From Paenibacillus sp. FSL R7-0337 (lineage in GTDB: Bacteria > Bacillota > Bacilli > Paenibacillales > Paenibacillaceae): a stretch of 64,000 nt of DNA. The stretch spans positions 6,572,001 to 6,636,000 of the forward strand of contig NZ_CP150218.1 in assembly GCF_037969875.1 (NCBI RefSeq), read 5' to 3'. Position numbers and translations under genes: made by a program. Under the pieces are notes generated by a model. The model saw only the letters and a list, made by a program, of their open reading frames with translations, did not search any database and was not told where the DNA came from. Shown one piece after another: positions 33,201 to 41,064 of this stretch (the first letter of the stretch is position 1; each line of letters opens with the position of its first letter).

Positions 33201-33533
33201 GACGTCGCCGCAGACATCATCAGCTTTATCCGCCAGCAGGCGTTAGGTGACCCGCTCCTCAGCCATGAAGAACGGATCGAGAATGCCATGAAGAAGATCT
33301 ATGAGATGCGGGTATGGCCGAAGGTGCAGAAGGATTGGTTGAAGCGGATTGAGAAGCAGTTATTGCAAGAATCTGTGCTGGACCCGAATCCCGAAAAAGC
33401 ATTCGATGTGGAACCTTTCCGCAGTAAGGGCGGTTATAAGCAGTTGAATAAAATTTTTGATGGTCAATTGGACGAGATTGTTGCTACAATAAATGTTGCG
33501 CTATATCCAACCAGACAAAAGGAGCAAGCTTAA
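30282..33533 (+). CDS. hsdR: Type I restriction enzyme, R subunit
   Basis: This 1083-aa motor/nuclease subunit starts at ATG 30282 behind GAGGTGA; the frame is open further upstream without a ribosome site. It has a DUF4145-like N-terminal helical domain (about 10-130), a coiled-coil linker, a type I nuclease region (about 200-340; ADYALFYGMELIGIIEAKRQ with the ExK motif) and a superfamily 2 helicase. The helicase has Walker A MATGTGKT (about 400-407), DEAH (507-510), LTATP, VTVDLLTTGIDIP and QMLGRATR. The EcoEI-like C-terminal domain closes the protein. It forms a restriction complex with HsdM and HsdS encoded next to it, 3 nt and 4-bp overlap apart. Confidence 0.95.
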   Translation: MNNSNFTFLSNHWNILSNLAEMAERNMYTDPNTSLMKLRMFGETMTKFICALEEMRQAEGLNQIDRLNFLSREDLLTEELLDMLHAIRKQGNKAAHQGNYGTTEEAKALVHFAFRLAVWFMQVYGEWDFTAPEYVEPAEADDTVYNEEQLQQLSASYDAKVQQLEQELLRLTELQDSKTQEEKQKRHSKARKLGSALQLTEAETRMIIDEKLRQAGWEADTIQLRFSAGTRPEKGRYLAIAEWPLKNGFADYALFYGMELIGIIEAKRQSKDVQADIEQAKKYASYVIKHGEEIIHGPWGNYQVPFLFSTNGRPYLKQLEHKSGIWFLDARKPTNHTRVLQTWYSPEGLKALLQQDIDQATKDLRDESLDYLHLREYQEDAILSVEHAIEAGQRRILVAMATGTGKTRMAIGLIYRLIKHNRFKRILFLVDRSALGRQAEAAFKDSKLESYHSFTEIFELQTLDDKKPNVETKVQIATVQGMVKRLFYSEDDKGIPSVDQYDCIIVDEAHRGYTLDKEMTEIELEFRDHADYVSKYRKVLDYFDAVRIGLTATPALHTVEIFDKAIFNYSYREAVIDGYLIDHEPPIQFETELKKNGIKWQIGEEVSVYNVDLGTVEKEMLEDEVNLEVTQFNKTVITESFNRVVLEALTEYIDPEADGKTLIFAATDDHADMVVRIFKQELEKVYGPVDDGAILKITGSIKDPLHAIKLFKNERRPNIVVTVDLLTTGIDIPSISHVVFLRRVRSRILYEQMLGRATRRCDEIDKDHFTIYDAVGIYESLKPYTDMKPVVTRPHVSLDLLVDELKQMKSEHHIKSHQEEIVAKMQRKKQRWTPQDHEDFNALSEGQTVDEFIDEVKKASAEQVSEALLGKPQLLQFIEENRGRHNRQFISEHEDKLIEVTRGYGTANKPEDYLEGFNGFIRENLNLIPALNIICTRPNDLTREELRKLRVALDQKGFTEKNLQTAWRDVKQQDVAADIISFIRQQALGDPLLSHEERIENAMKKIYEMRVWPKVQKDWLKRIEKQLLQESVLDPNPEKAFDVEPFRSKGGYKQLNKIFDGQLDEIVATINVALYPTRQKEQA

Positions 33534-33536
33534 TCC

Positions 33537-35021
33537 ATGAGAAATCAGGAAATTGTACAAAAGCTATGGAACCTGTGTAATGTACTGCGTGATGATGGCA
33601 TCACGTATCACCAATATGTTACGGAACTGACTTATCTGCTGTTTCTTAAAATGATGAAGGAAACGAATAATGAGGGCATTCTGCCTGAACCATATCGCTG
33701 GGATTCGCTGCAGGAGCGGCATGGGCTGGAATTAACGAATCATTATCGTCAGTTACTGCTTGATCTTGGTAAGGAAGGCAACGAGATCATTAAGCAGATC
33801 TATATGAATGCCAGCTCCAACATCGATGAACCGAAGAATCTGGAGAAAATCGTGCGCTCCATTGATCTGCTCGACTGGTATTCCGCTAAGGAAGAAGGGC
33901 TTGGGGATCTGTATGAAGGACTGCTTGAGAAGAATGCGAGCGAAACCAAGTCGGGAGCAGGGCAGTATTTTACCCCGCGTCCATTGATTGATGTCATCGT
34001 GAAGCTGGTTGATCCACAGCCAGGAGAACGCTGTAATGACCCTGCCGCAGGAACGTTTGGATTTATGATTGCAGCAGATAGTCACATTCGGAGCAAGACG
34101 GATGATTATTTTGAGTTGAGCCAAAAAGAAGCCGAGTTTCAAAGAAATGAAGCTTTCACTGGGGTGGAACTAGTTAAGGATACCCATCGCCTAGCGATGA
34201 TGAATGCAATGCTTCATGATCTGCATGGGGATATTATGCTGGGAGATACTCTTTCCGATTTGGGTAAAGGCTTGAAGAATTACGATGTGATATTGACCAA
34301 TCCACCCTTTGGCACCAAGCAAGGCGGAGAAGGACTTACGCGTGACGACTTAACTTTTACTACTTCCAATAAGCAGTTGAACTTCATGCAGCATATTTAT
34401 CGGGCGTTAAAAGCAAATGGGAAAGCTCGCGCAGCGGTAGTTATTCCTGATAACGTTTTGTTTGAAGGTGGAGTAGGAGCGAAAATTCGTGCAGACTTAA
34501 TGGACAAGTGTAATCTGCATACCATTCTACGCCTGCCTACGGGGATTTTCTATGCTCAGGGGGTAAAGACGAACGTTTTGTTCTTCACTCGTGAGAAGAC
34601 GGATAAGGACAGCACAAAAGACGTATGGGTGTACGACCTGCGGACGAACATGCCTAACTTTGGGAAGCGGACTCCGCTGACTACTGCGCATTTCGATGCG
34701 TTTGTAGAGGCTTATTTGGCTGAGGATCGCAGCAGTGTACAAGACGAACGGTTTAATGTGTTTACGCGGGAAGAGATTCGCAAGAAAGATGATAGTTTGG
34801 ATATTGGTTTGATTGCGGATGAATCGTTGTCCGCCTACGACAACCTGCCTGATCCGATTGATTCGGCGGAATTAGCGATTGCGAAGCTGGATGAAGCAAT
34901 GACACTGCTTCTTGAGGTTGTGGCAGAGCTTAAAGCGGTTGAAACTAAGCCAGAGGATGCTGCTGAAGAGGGTCAAGAGTTGCTTCAGGTTGCAGAGTCG
35001 CGTGGAGAGTATAACGTATGA
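33537..35021 (+). CDS. hsdM: Type I restriction-modification DNA methyltransferase, M subunit
   Basis: This 494-aa N6-adenine methyltransferase has a helical HsdM N-terminal domain (about 5-130) and the catalytic fold with an AdoMet-binding motif in DPAAGTFGFM (from D168) and the catalytic NPPF motif at N255 (ILTNPPFGT). KSGAGQYFTPRPLIDVIV is the typical entry to the methylase domain. It protects host sites by methylating both strands together with HsdS. Its stop overlaps the hsdS start by 4 bp. An AAAGGAG site lies 12 nt before the ATG, overlapping the end of hsdR. Confidence 0.95.
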   Translation: MRNQEIVQKLWNLCNVLRDDGITYHQYVTELTYLLFLKMMKETNNEGILPEPYRWDSLQERHGLELTNHYRQLLLDLGKEGNEIIKQIYMNASSNIDEPKNLEKIVRSIDLLDWYSAKEEGLGDLYEGLLEKNASETKSGAGQYFTPRPLIDVIVKLVDPQPGERCNDPAAGTFGFMIAADSHIRSKTDDYFELSQKEAEFQRNEAFTGVELVKDTHRLAMMNAMLHDLHGDIMLGDTLSDLGKGLKNYDVILTNPPFGTKQGGEGLTRDDLTFTTSNKQLNFMQHIYRALKANGKARAAVVIPDNVLFEGGVGAKIRADLMDKCNLHTILRLPTGIFYAQGVKTNVLFFTREKTDKDSTKDVWVYDLRTNMPNFGKRTPLTTAHFDAFVEAYLAEDRSSVQDERFNVFTREEIRKKDDSLDIGLIADESLSAYDNLPDPIDSAELAIAKLDEAMTLLLEVVAELKAVETKPEDAAEEGQELLQVAESRGEYNV

Positions 35022-36424
35022 GTAAGAATAAAGGGAAGTCGGCAGAGGAGTTACTGCAGGAGGCGTTGGTGCCTGTGGAGGAGCAGCCGTATCCAATACC
35101 TGAGAATTGGGTTTGGGTGAGGTTATCAGATTGTTTGGAAAAAGTGGAGTATGGTTATACTGAGTCGTCCTCCCTTGAGAAAATCGGACCCCATTTTCTT
35201 AGAATTACAGATATTCAAGATGATAATGTGGATTGGGGAAAAGTTCCTTATTGTAAAATATCAAATGATTCACTAAATAAGTATCTCCTTAAGAATAATG
35301 ACATTGTTGTGGCACGGACTGGGGCTACTACTGGTAAGAGTTTTTTGATTAAAGATCCACCCGAAGCTGTCTTTGCCTCCTATTTAATTCGTTTAAGAGC
35401 AAATAAATTAATTGATCCTCGATATCTGTGGACATTTATGAAAAGCTCGATTTATTGGAATCAGATTACTGTTGTTAAAAAAGGAAGTGCTCAGCCAGGG
35501 GCAAATGCAAACATCTTAGGGAAGCTTTTATTGCCACTTCCTCCCTTGAATGAACAATTAAATATTGTTGATAAAGTCGAGAGCCTTGTAAATAAAATCA
35601 ATCAAGCCAAACAACTAATCGAAGAAGCCAAAGAAACCTTTGAACTTCGTCGAGCGGCAATTTTGGATAAGGCTTTTCGTGGGGAATTGACTACAATCTG
35701 GAGATGTAATCAAGCAGGATTAAGAAAGGAATATATGCTTGGAAAAGATGAAGACTCATCAAGTTACCCAGAAGGTTATGTATATCCATTACCAACTGGA
35801 TGGAACTGGATGAAGTTTTCTGATGTCTCTACAATTATGTCTAATCTTGTGGACCCTTCGGGATATAGCGATTATCCGCATGTAGCACCCGATAATATTC
35901 AAAGAAACACTGGCGTTCTTTTAGATTATGTGAGCATAAAGGAATCAGGTGTAAAAAGTCCGAAGCATCTTTTTAGTGAAGGACAAATTATTTACTCGAA
36001 AATTCGTCCATATTTATCAAAAGTAATAATAGCTCCATTTGATGGACTTTGTAGTGCGGATATGTACCCTATTTCCACTAGACTAGATACAAATTATCTC
36101 TTTCTATTTATGCTGTCTCCTTATTTTTTAGAAAAAGCTTCAACCGCTGGATCACGATCTGTATTACCAAAAATAAATCAAAAAGAGCTGAGTAATATAA
36201 TGGTGCCAGTGTGTAGTCTAAACGAGCAGAAAGAAATTATATTAATAACAAATGACCTTTTATTAAAAAATAATGAATCTTTAAACCAAATTAAAGAGAC
36301 TGAAGAATTTCTTGACGTACTGCAACAATCGATACTTGTTAAGGCATTTTCAGGTCAGCTAGGTACGTCTGACTCCGGTAACGCTTTAGAGTTAACAAAA
36401 GAACTCTTGAATTCCTTGAATTGA
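35018..36424 (+). CDS. hsdS: Type I restriction-modification specificity subunit
   Basis: This 468-aa DNA-recognition subunit has two target recognition domains (about 25-180 and 255-425). Each is followed by a conserved helical spacer: LPPLNEQLNIVDKVESLVNKINQAK and VPVCSLNEQKEIILITNDLLLKN. The first domain starts with the typical PENWVWVRLSDCLEKV and the second with PTGWNWMKFSDVS. The recognition domains are noticeably more AT-rich than hsdR and hsdM, as usual for exchanged specificity modules. No repeat or recombinase gene for phase variation is seen. The sequence target cannot be predicted. Confidence 0.93.
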   Translation: MSKNKGKSAEELLQEALVPVEEQPYPIPENWVWVRLSDCLEKVEYGYTESSSLEKIGPHFLRITDIQDDNVDWGKVPYCKISNDSLNKYLLKNNDIVVARTGATTGKSFLIKDPPEAVFASYLIRLRANKLIDPRYLWTFMKSSIYWNQITVVKKGSAQPGANANILGKLLLPLPPLNEQLNIVDKVESLVNKINQAKQLIEEAKETFELRRAAILDKAFRGELTTIWRCNQAGLRKEYMLGKDEDSSSYPEGYVYPLPTGWNWMKFSDVSTIMSNLVDPSGYSDYPHVAPDNIQRNTGVLLDYVSIKESGVKSPKHLFSEGQIIYSKIRPYLSKVIIAPFDGLCSADMYPISTRLDTNYLFLFMLSPYFLEKASTAGSRSVLPKINQKELSNIMVPVCSLNEQKEIILITNDLLLKNNESLNQIKETEEFLDVLQQSILVKAFSGQLGTSDSGNALELTKELLNSLN

Positions 36425-36571
36425 AAATTTAAAACATCCCAAAGATAGTTAAGGGGAACTAAACATATTTTAGATACAATGTAACGCTATTTAATGACTT
36501 TAAGCAAAAATTCGAAGTAATCAAATTATGACATTCAATTCAATGTTTTGTGTGCATAACCAATACCTTTT

Positions 36572-36606
36572 CCCATTGCATGGCGTGCACCTTCAATTGG
36601 GTTTGT
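36572..36606 (-). repeat. Copy 1 of a duplicated ribosome site plus start region
   Basis: About 35 bp match 36823-36857 with roughly 85% identity. Both contain a ribosome site and the start ATGCAATGGGAA (MQWE) on the minus strand. Here the frame stops after 13 codons, so it is the beheaded 5' end of a small gene. Confidence 0.55.
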
Positions 36607-36832
36607 CCTCTTGTTGTACCAATATTGACGACAAAAAAGCTCTCCAAAACGATGTATATCGTTCATGGAGAGCTTTTTTGCGTAAGTCCCTGGTAGCTTC
36701 TTTCGGGCCCTGGGTAGCACGTATTAGGGCGACATCATCAACATATTTGATGTTGCCTTCGGTATGTGACGCAAGGATTTGCAGCTTAACATATTGATTA
36801 GGATAAATCTTACGAACCTCTTCCCATTGCAT
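36593..36832 (-). pseudogene. Truncated small gene (MQWEEV family, often beside retropepsin-like proteases)
   Basis: From ATG 36832, behind GGAGG, the frame reads MQWEEVRKIYPNQYVKLQIL and continues for about 55 residues (YVDDVALIRATQGPKEATRDL). This resembles, from memory, a small Bacillota protein encoded next to an aspartyl-protease-like gene. After that the frame runs straight through the terminator hairpin at 36632-36680 and becomes meaningless, so the normal C terminus is lost. No protease gene is nearby. The family link is recollection and moderately uncertain; the truncation is clear from the hairpin. Confidence 0.5.
36632..36680. terminator. Bidirectional terminator downstream of hsdS
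   Basis: CAAAAAAGCTCTCCA (36632-36646) pairs perfectly with TGGAGAGCTTTTTTG (36666-36680), with an inner AACGA/TCGTT stem. It is a strong hairpin that can end the hsd transcript and the leftward remnant. Confidence 0.9.
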
Positions 36833-36857
36833 GGCTGGCACCTCCAGTTGGGTTTAC
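36823..36857 (-). repeat. Copy 2 of the duplicated ribosome site plus start region
   Basis: This partner of 36572-36606 is the functional-looking ribosome site and ATG of the truncated MQWEEV gene. The two copies are 251 bp apart in the same orientation. Confidence 0.55.
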
Positions 36858-37771
36858 TCTGCCTCCGTATAGAACAGCTTAAGCAAAATATTCTGCGGAT
36901 AATTGCCGAAGTGCTCCCCGAAAATCGTAAGTCCGCCTTTGTTAGTGGAATTCTCATCTATACCAATCCTCAGCTTGATGAAGGGGGAGTCTTCGATCTT
37001 TAGCTCAGCGAGTGAGACCGATGATATTTTCTGACCGTCTATTCCAGTATCCTTCTTGGTGACTCTTAAATGCTTTAACAGGCCGTACTGGCTTAGTTCG
37101 TTATCCCACCAAGGAGGGGTTAATTTCCCGCGCACATCTGAGAAATTTCCCGGAGCCGTCCAGGTGCCTAAAAAAACATCGTTAATATAAAAAGCGATAT
37201 CACTTGGCCAATTATTGTTGGAACCCGGAAACTCGGAAGAAAGCTCCAAGGATAACTCTAATAATTCCGCAGTGAAATTTCGGTTGAACTCATTCGGAAT
37301 TATATATTCAACAAAGCCCTCCGCGAACCACAGCAAGGAAGCCTCGATCCGGTCATTGGAGACGAAGGTCCGCTGATCGTCTAATTTGCCGATGACTTTA
37401 GCCGGGCTGGCTAATCCGCAGGTGGGGGTGACTGAGAAATTAGAATAGTATCCCAGCTTGATTTCATTCGTAATGACTTTAAAAGGAAGATGGAGCTTTT
37501 GCGGGAAGTTGAGGGCAATATGATCCACCGCAACAATGAAATTCTTCTTTCGGCTGTCGGTAGCCTCCAGATTGTCCTGGAGCTTGATGATCTTGGCGTC
37601 CTCCAGTAACCGGATATGGCGTGACACGATCGCTTTGCTTAAGTTAAGTTTGGCGGCCAGCTCACTGACAGTTAGCGGCGTATGTAACAATAGTCTAAGA
37701 ATCGAAGCTCTTGTGTCCGATGCCAGTGCTTTTAGAACAGAAATACCATGATCGTCGAGTTCTAAGAACAT
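36854..37771 (-). CDS. ArsR-type winged-helix regulator with large C-terminal domain
   Basis: This 305-aa protein has an N-terminal ArsR/HTH_5 winged helix (about 8-85; RASILRLLLHTPLTVSELAAKLNLSKAIVSRHIRLLEDAKII) and a 200-residue C-terminal domain of unknown fold. The protein is two to three times the size of a metal-sensing ArsR protein and has no CVC-type metal site, so the extra domain probably senses a ligand, perhaps a sugar. It is divergent from a GH2 gene, and the region between them holds several palindromes that are good operator candidates. I infer control of the GH2-GH105 pair. Confidence 0.8.
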   Translation of the reverse strand: MFLELDDHGISVLKALASDTRASILRLLLHTPLTVSELAAKLNLSKAIVSRHIRLLEDAKIIKLQDNLEATDSRKKNFIVAVDHIALNFPQKLHLPFKVITNEIKLGYYSNFSVTPTCGLASPAKVIGKLDDQRTFVSNDRIEASLLWFAEGFVEYIIPNEFNRNFTAELLELSLELSSEFPGSNNNWPSDIAFYINDVFLGTWTAPGNFSDVRGKLTPPWWDNELSQYGLLKHLRVTKKDTGIDGQKISSVSLAELKIEDSPFIKLRIGIDENSTNKGGLTIFGEHFGNYPQNILLKLFYTEAE

Positions 37772-37783
37772 ATGTACCTCCGA

Positions 37784-37805
37784 TTGTTAACTTTTTAGTT
37801 TACAA
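37784..37805. promoter_or_regulatory. Palindromic operator candidate at the ArsR-type gene start
   Basis: TTGTTAACT and AGTTTACAA are inverted arms around TTTT, ending 12 nt upstream of the regulator's start codon. The core GTTAACTTTT recurs at 37948-37961, beside the GH2 gene. Confidence 0.5.
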
Positions 37806-37881
37806 TGATAGATATAGTCAAGCGGTAATTTTATTTAGTATACCACAAAGTTGAAAATGAGGAATAACGTTGATATAACCT

Positions 37882-37897
37882 TGAAAGAACGCTTTCA
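37882..37897. promoter_or_regulatory. Inverted repeat in the ArsR/GH2 divergent region
   Basis: TGAAAGAACGCTTTCA has perfect TGAAAG/CTTTCA arms. It resembles a cre site with two extra central bases, so CcpA or another regulator could bind. Confidence 0.35.
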
Positions 37898-37947
37898 TCA
37901 TGATAGTATTTGCTTGCCCGCGAGGAAGATTTACTATCTAAACCACA

Positions 37948-37961
37948 AAAAGTTAACTTTT
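37948..37961. promoter_or_regulatory. Palindromic operator candidate upstream of the GH2 gene
   Basis: AAAAGTTAACTTTT is a perfect 14-bp palindrome 36 nt before the GH2 start and shares its core with the palindrome at 37784. This pairing suggests cooperative binding by the divergent ArsR-type regulator. Confidence 0.5.
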
Positions 37962-37997
37962 ATTGTTGCGGACTACTAAGATGGGAGCTGAAGCTAA

Positions 37998-39794
37998 ATG
38001 ACACACAGGATGGAATATCCGCGTCCGCAGTTCGTCAGAGACGCATGGCTTAATTTGAATGGAAGCTGGCAATTTGAATTTGATGACAGGAATGTGGGAG
38101 CCGCGCAACGATGGTTTGATCCAGGTGAGAATTTCAGCCAGACCATTGAGGTTCCCTTTGCCTTTCAGACCCCTGCCAGCGGAATACACGATACCACATT
38201 TCATGACTATGTCTGGTATAAGCGTAATTTCATACTCGATCCGGACTGGTATAAAAAGCGGGTGATATTACATTTTGGAGCGGTAGATTACAGAGCTTGG
38301 GTGTATGTGAATGGTCAATATATCGGGATGCATGAGGGCGGACACACTTCATTTTCTTTTGACATTACGCATGCCTTAACTGGACAGGAAGAACAGGTAA
38401 CGGTTCATGTGGAGGACCCATCAACAGACGAGACTATTCCCCGGGGCAAACAGTTCTGGTTAGAGCAGCCCGAAAGCATCTGGTATACCCGTACAACAGG
38501 GATTTGGCAGACCGTATGGCTGGAGGCGGTAAATCCTGTTCATATTCAGCAGGTGAAGTTTACGCCAGATTTGGATCAAGGAAGTATTGGGATAGAGGTT
38601 AAATCGGAAGGACATGGATCAGAAGAATTAGATTTGGATATCCATATTTCTTTTGGCGGAGTACCTGTTATTCAGGATCGAATACGATTGCTTCAGCCTA
38701 TAACAAGCAGAATGGTAGATCTATTCGGTCTGAAAATATTCCGCACAAACTTTCACCGGGCTGGCTGGACATGGAGCCCGGAGGCTCCTAATTTGTTTGA
38801 TGTGGAAATGAAGCTGTACGATCACGGGGTTGAGGTAGACTCTATTGAATCGTATTTCGGCATGCGGAAGGTTCATACAGAGAATGGTATGGTCTATCTG
38901 AATAACAAACCTTATTACCAAAAGCTTGTACTGGACCAGGGGTATTGGCAGGAAGGATTACTTACGGCACCAACGGATGACCATCTGAAGAAGGATATTG
39001 AATTAGCCAAAGAATTAGGGTTCAACGGTTGTCGGAAGCATCAGAAGGTCGAGGACCCGCGGTTTTTATACTGGGCTGACCGGATTGGGTTCCTGGTATG
39101 GGGAGAATGTGCGGCGAACGCCTCTTACAATAATGATGCTGTAGCCCGGTTAACCAAAGAATGGATTGAGATTATTGACCGTGACTTCAATCATCCCTCG
39201 ATTGTGGCCTGGGTTCCGCTTAACGAAAGCTGGGGCATTCCGCTGGTGAAATCAGATAAGCAACAGCAGTATCACAGCGTAGCCATGTATAGTCTGATTC
39301 ATTCATTGGATAATACCCGGTTAGTCATATCGAATGACGGATGGGAAATGACGCTGACGGACATTTGTGCGGTACACAATTATCAGCATGGCAGAGCGGA
39401 TGAGTCCGATAAGTATGAAGAGTTCAAGCGGATTCTTTCTACAAAAGATACCATGCTTGCTTCCAAGCCATCGGCCCGGAGTGTATATGCAGACGGATAT
39501 GAGCATCGGGGCGAGCCGATCTTGTTAACTGAATTCGGTGGTATAAGCTATAAGGCTGGCGCTGACGACGGCTGGGGATATACCAGCGCACAATCTGCAG
39601 AGGACCTTGTTCTGGAATACGGAAGAATCATGAAGGCGGTGTACGCTTCCAAGATTATTTATGGTTATTGTTATACGCAGTTAACGGATGTGGAGCAGGA
39701 GATTAACGGCCTGTTGGCCTATGACCGGACACCCAAATGCGATCTGTCATTAATTAAAGAAATTAACGATCAGTGGCATCTGCGGACCATTTAA
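37998..39794 (+). CDS. Glycoside hydrolase family 2 (beta-galactosidase/glucuronidase-like)
   Basis: This 598-aa enzyme has the GH2 order: a sugar-binding jelly roll (about 1-175; LNLNGSWQFEFDD), an immunoglobulin-like domain (about 180-280) and a TIM barrel (about 285-595). The predicted acid/base is E410 in VPLNESWG and the nucleophile E512 in LTEFGG. There is no signal peptide. At about 600 residues it is of the compact type, like glucuronidases and many Paenibacillus GH2 enzymes, not the 1000-residue LacZ type. It is followed by a GH105-like gene 36 nt downstream, which suggests joint action on side chains of pectin or another acidic glycan. Confidence 0.9.
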   Translation: MTHRMEYPRPQFVRDAWLNLNGSWQFEFDDRNVGAAQRWFDPGENFSQTIEVPFAFQTPASGIHDTTFHDYVWYKRNFILDPDWYKKRVILHFGAVDYRAWVYVNGQYIGMHEGGHTSFSFDITHALTGQEEQVTVHVEDPSTDETIPRGKQFWLEQPESIWYTRTTGIWQTVWLEAVNPVHIQQVKFTPDLDQGSIGIEVKSEGHGSEELDLDIHISFGGVPVIQDRIRLLQPITSRMVDLFGLKIFRTNFHRAGWTWSPEAPNLFDVEMKLYDHGVEVDSIESYFGMRKVHTENGMVYLNNKPYYQKLVLDQGYWQEGLLTAPTDDHLKKDIELAKELGFNGCRKHQKVEDPRFLYWADRIGFLVWGECAANASYNNDAVARLTKEWIEIIDRDFNHPSIVAWVPLNESWGIPLVKSDKQQQYHSVAMYSLIHSLDNTRLVISNDGWEMTLTDICAVHNYQHGRADESDKYEEFKRILSTKDTMLASKPSARSVYADGYEHRGEPILLTEFGGISYKAGADDGWGYTSAQSAEDLVLEYGRIMKAVYASKIIYGYCYTQLTDVEQEINGLLAYDRTPKCDLSLIKEINDQWHLRTI

Positions 39795-39830
39795 CCGGAA
39801 CTTATGAAATGATAAGGAGCTGATGAATCG

Positions 39831-40946
39831 ATGACAAATGAAAGTTTGCTTCAAAAAATCGGGCTGGTCGTAGACAGGCTTATGAACCTGGGCGGCAGCG
39901 ACTATGAAAAGGATAAAACCGTGGTTCAAGCCGATACCAGAGTAGGGATTGTGCAGCGCGATTTCGGCATTGAAGAATGGGATTGGCCTCAGGGCGTAGG
40001 TCTTTATGGTCTTTACAAGCTGCAAAAGCATTATGGCGATACGCGCTATATGGAATTTTTCCGGAATTGGGTTTCCCGTAATCTGGAGGCGGGCCTGCCT
40101 TCCAAAAACATTAATACAACAGCTCCTTATCTGCCTCTGGTGCTGCTCCTGGATCAGCTTGAGCCTTCCGGCGAACTGGAAGAGCTATGCCGGGAGCATG
40201 CAGATTGGCTCATCCATGAGCTGCCCAAGACCAAAGAAGGCGGCTTTCAGCACACGGTCACTGCGATTGGCAACCGGGATGGCATTCACCTGCATAATGG
40301 ACAGTTATGGATTGACACACTCTTTATGGCGGTGCTGTTTCTGAACCAGGCGGGACGCAAGTTTAACCGGCCGGAGTGGGCGCATGAGGCTGAACACCAG
40401 ATTCTGCTGCATATCAAGTATTTGTTCGACAAACATACCGGTCTGTTCTTCCACGGCTGGAGCTTCGAACGCAATGATAATTTCGGCAGTATCTTCTGGT
40501 GCCGCGGCAATTCCTGGTTCACGTATGGGATCACCGATTACCTGGAAGCCTGCCAGGATTCAATTAGCCCGGGGTTCCGGCGGTTTTTGATTGATACGTA
40601 TACCGCTCAAGTTAATGCCCTGGTCTCCCTCCAGGCAGCTTCCGGTCTCTGGCATACCGTCCTGCAGGACCCGTCCAGCTATGAAGAGGTATCCGGGTCA
40701 GCCGCAATCGCCGCAGGGATTATCAAAGGCATCAAAACCGGTATTCTCGATTCCTCCTATCAGGCTGCAGCAGACAAGGCCATTCAGTCGGTATGTCAGA
40801 ATATTAGCGCAGATGGAACGGTCCTGAATGTATCGGCTGGAACCGGTATGGGGATGGATAAGGAGCATTACAAGAACATTGCCCTTAGACCTATGGCGTA
40901 CGGACAATCGCTGGCTCTTATTGCATTGTATGAAGCTTTGAAATAA
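39831..40946 (+). CDS. GH105/GH88-family unsaturated glycuronyl hydrolase
   Basis: This 371-aa (alpha/alpha)6-barrel enzyme should remove unsaturated uronic acid from the non-reducing end of oligosaccharides made by polysaccharide lyases. YteR/YesR-like blocks are visible: WDWPQGVGLYGL near residue 45, HLHNGQLWIDTLFM near 155 with the probable catalytic Asp, GLFFHGWSFE near 205 and FWCRGNSWFTYG near 225. There is no signal peptide. AAGGAG precedes the ATG. It forms an operon with the GH2 gene and ends in a strong terminator. A second, different GH105 gene is at 52146. Confidence 0.87.
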   Translation: MTNESLLQKIGLVVDRLMNLGGSDYEKDKTVVQADTRVGIVQRDFGIEEWDWPQGVGLYGLYKLQKHYGDTRYMEFFRNWVSRNLEAGLPSKNINTTAPYLPLVLLLDQLEPSGELEELCREHADWLIHELPKTKEGGFQHTVTAIGNRDGIHLHNGQLWIDTLFMAVLFLNQAGRKFNRPEWAHEAEHQILLHIKYLFDKHTGLFFHGWSFERNDNFGSIFWCRGNSWFTYGITDYLEACQDSISPGFRRFLIDTYTAQVNALVSLQAASGLWHTVLQDPSSYEEVSGSAAIAAGIIKGIKTGILDSSYQAAADKAIQSVCQNISADGTVLNVSAGTGMGMDKEHYKNIALRPMAYGQSLALIALYEALK

Positions 40947-40950
40947 ACGG

Positions 40951-40999
40951 AAAAAAGCCTAATCCTTGAGCGTTTACGCCAAGGGATTAGGCTTTTTTT
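40951..40999 (+). terminator. Terminator after the GH2-GH105 operon
   Basis: AAAAAAGCCTAATCC pairs with GGATTAGGCTTTTTT, a perfect 15-bp stem. It is strong and probably works in both directions. Confidence 0.9.
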
Positions 41000-41064
41000 A
41001 CAATAAACTATGATAAGATTACGTTAATTAATACTTGGATATCATCGAATGGGAGGGATAAGTA

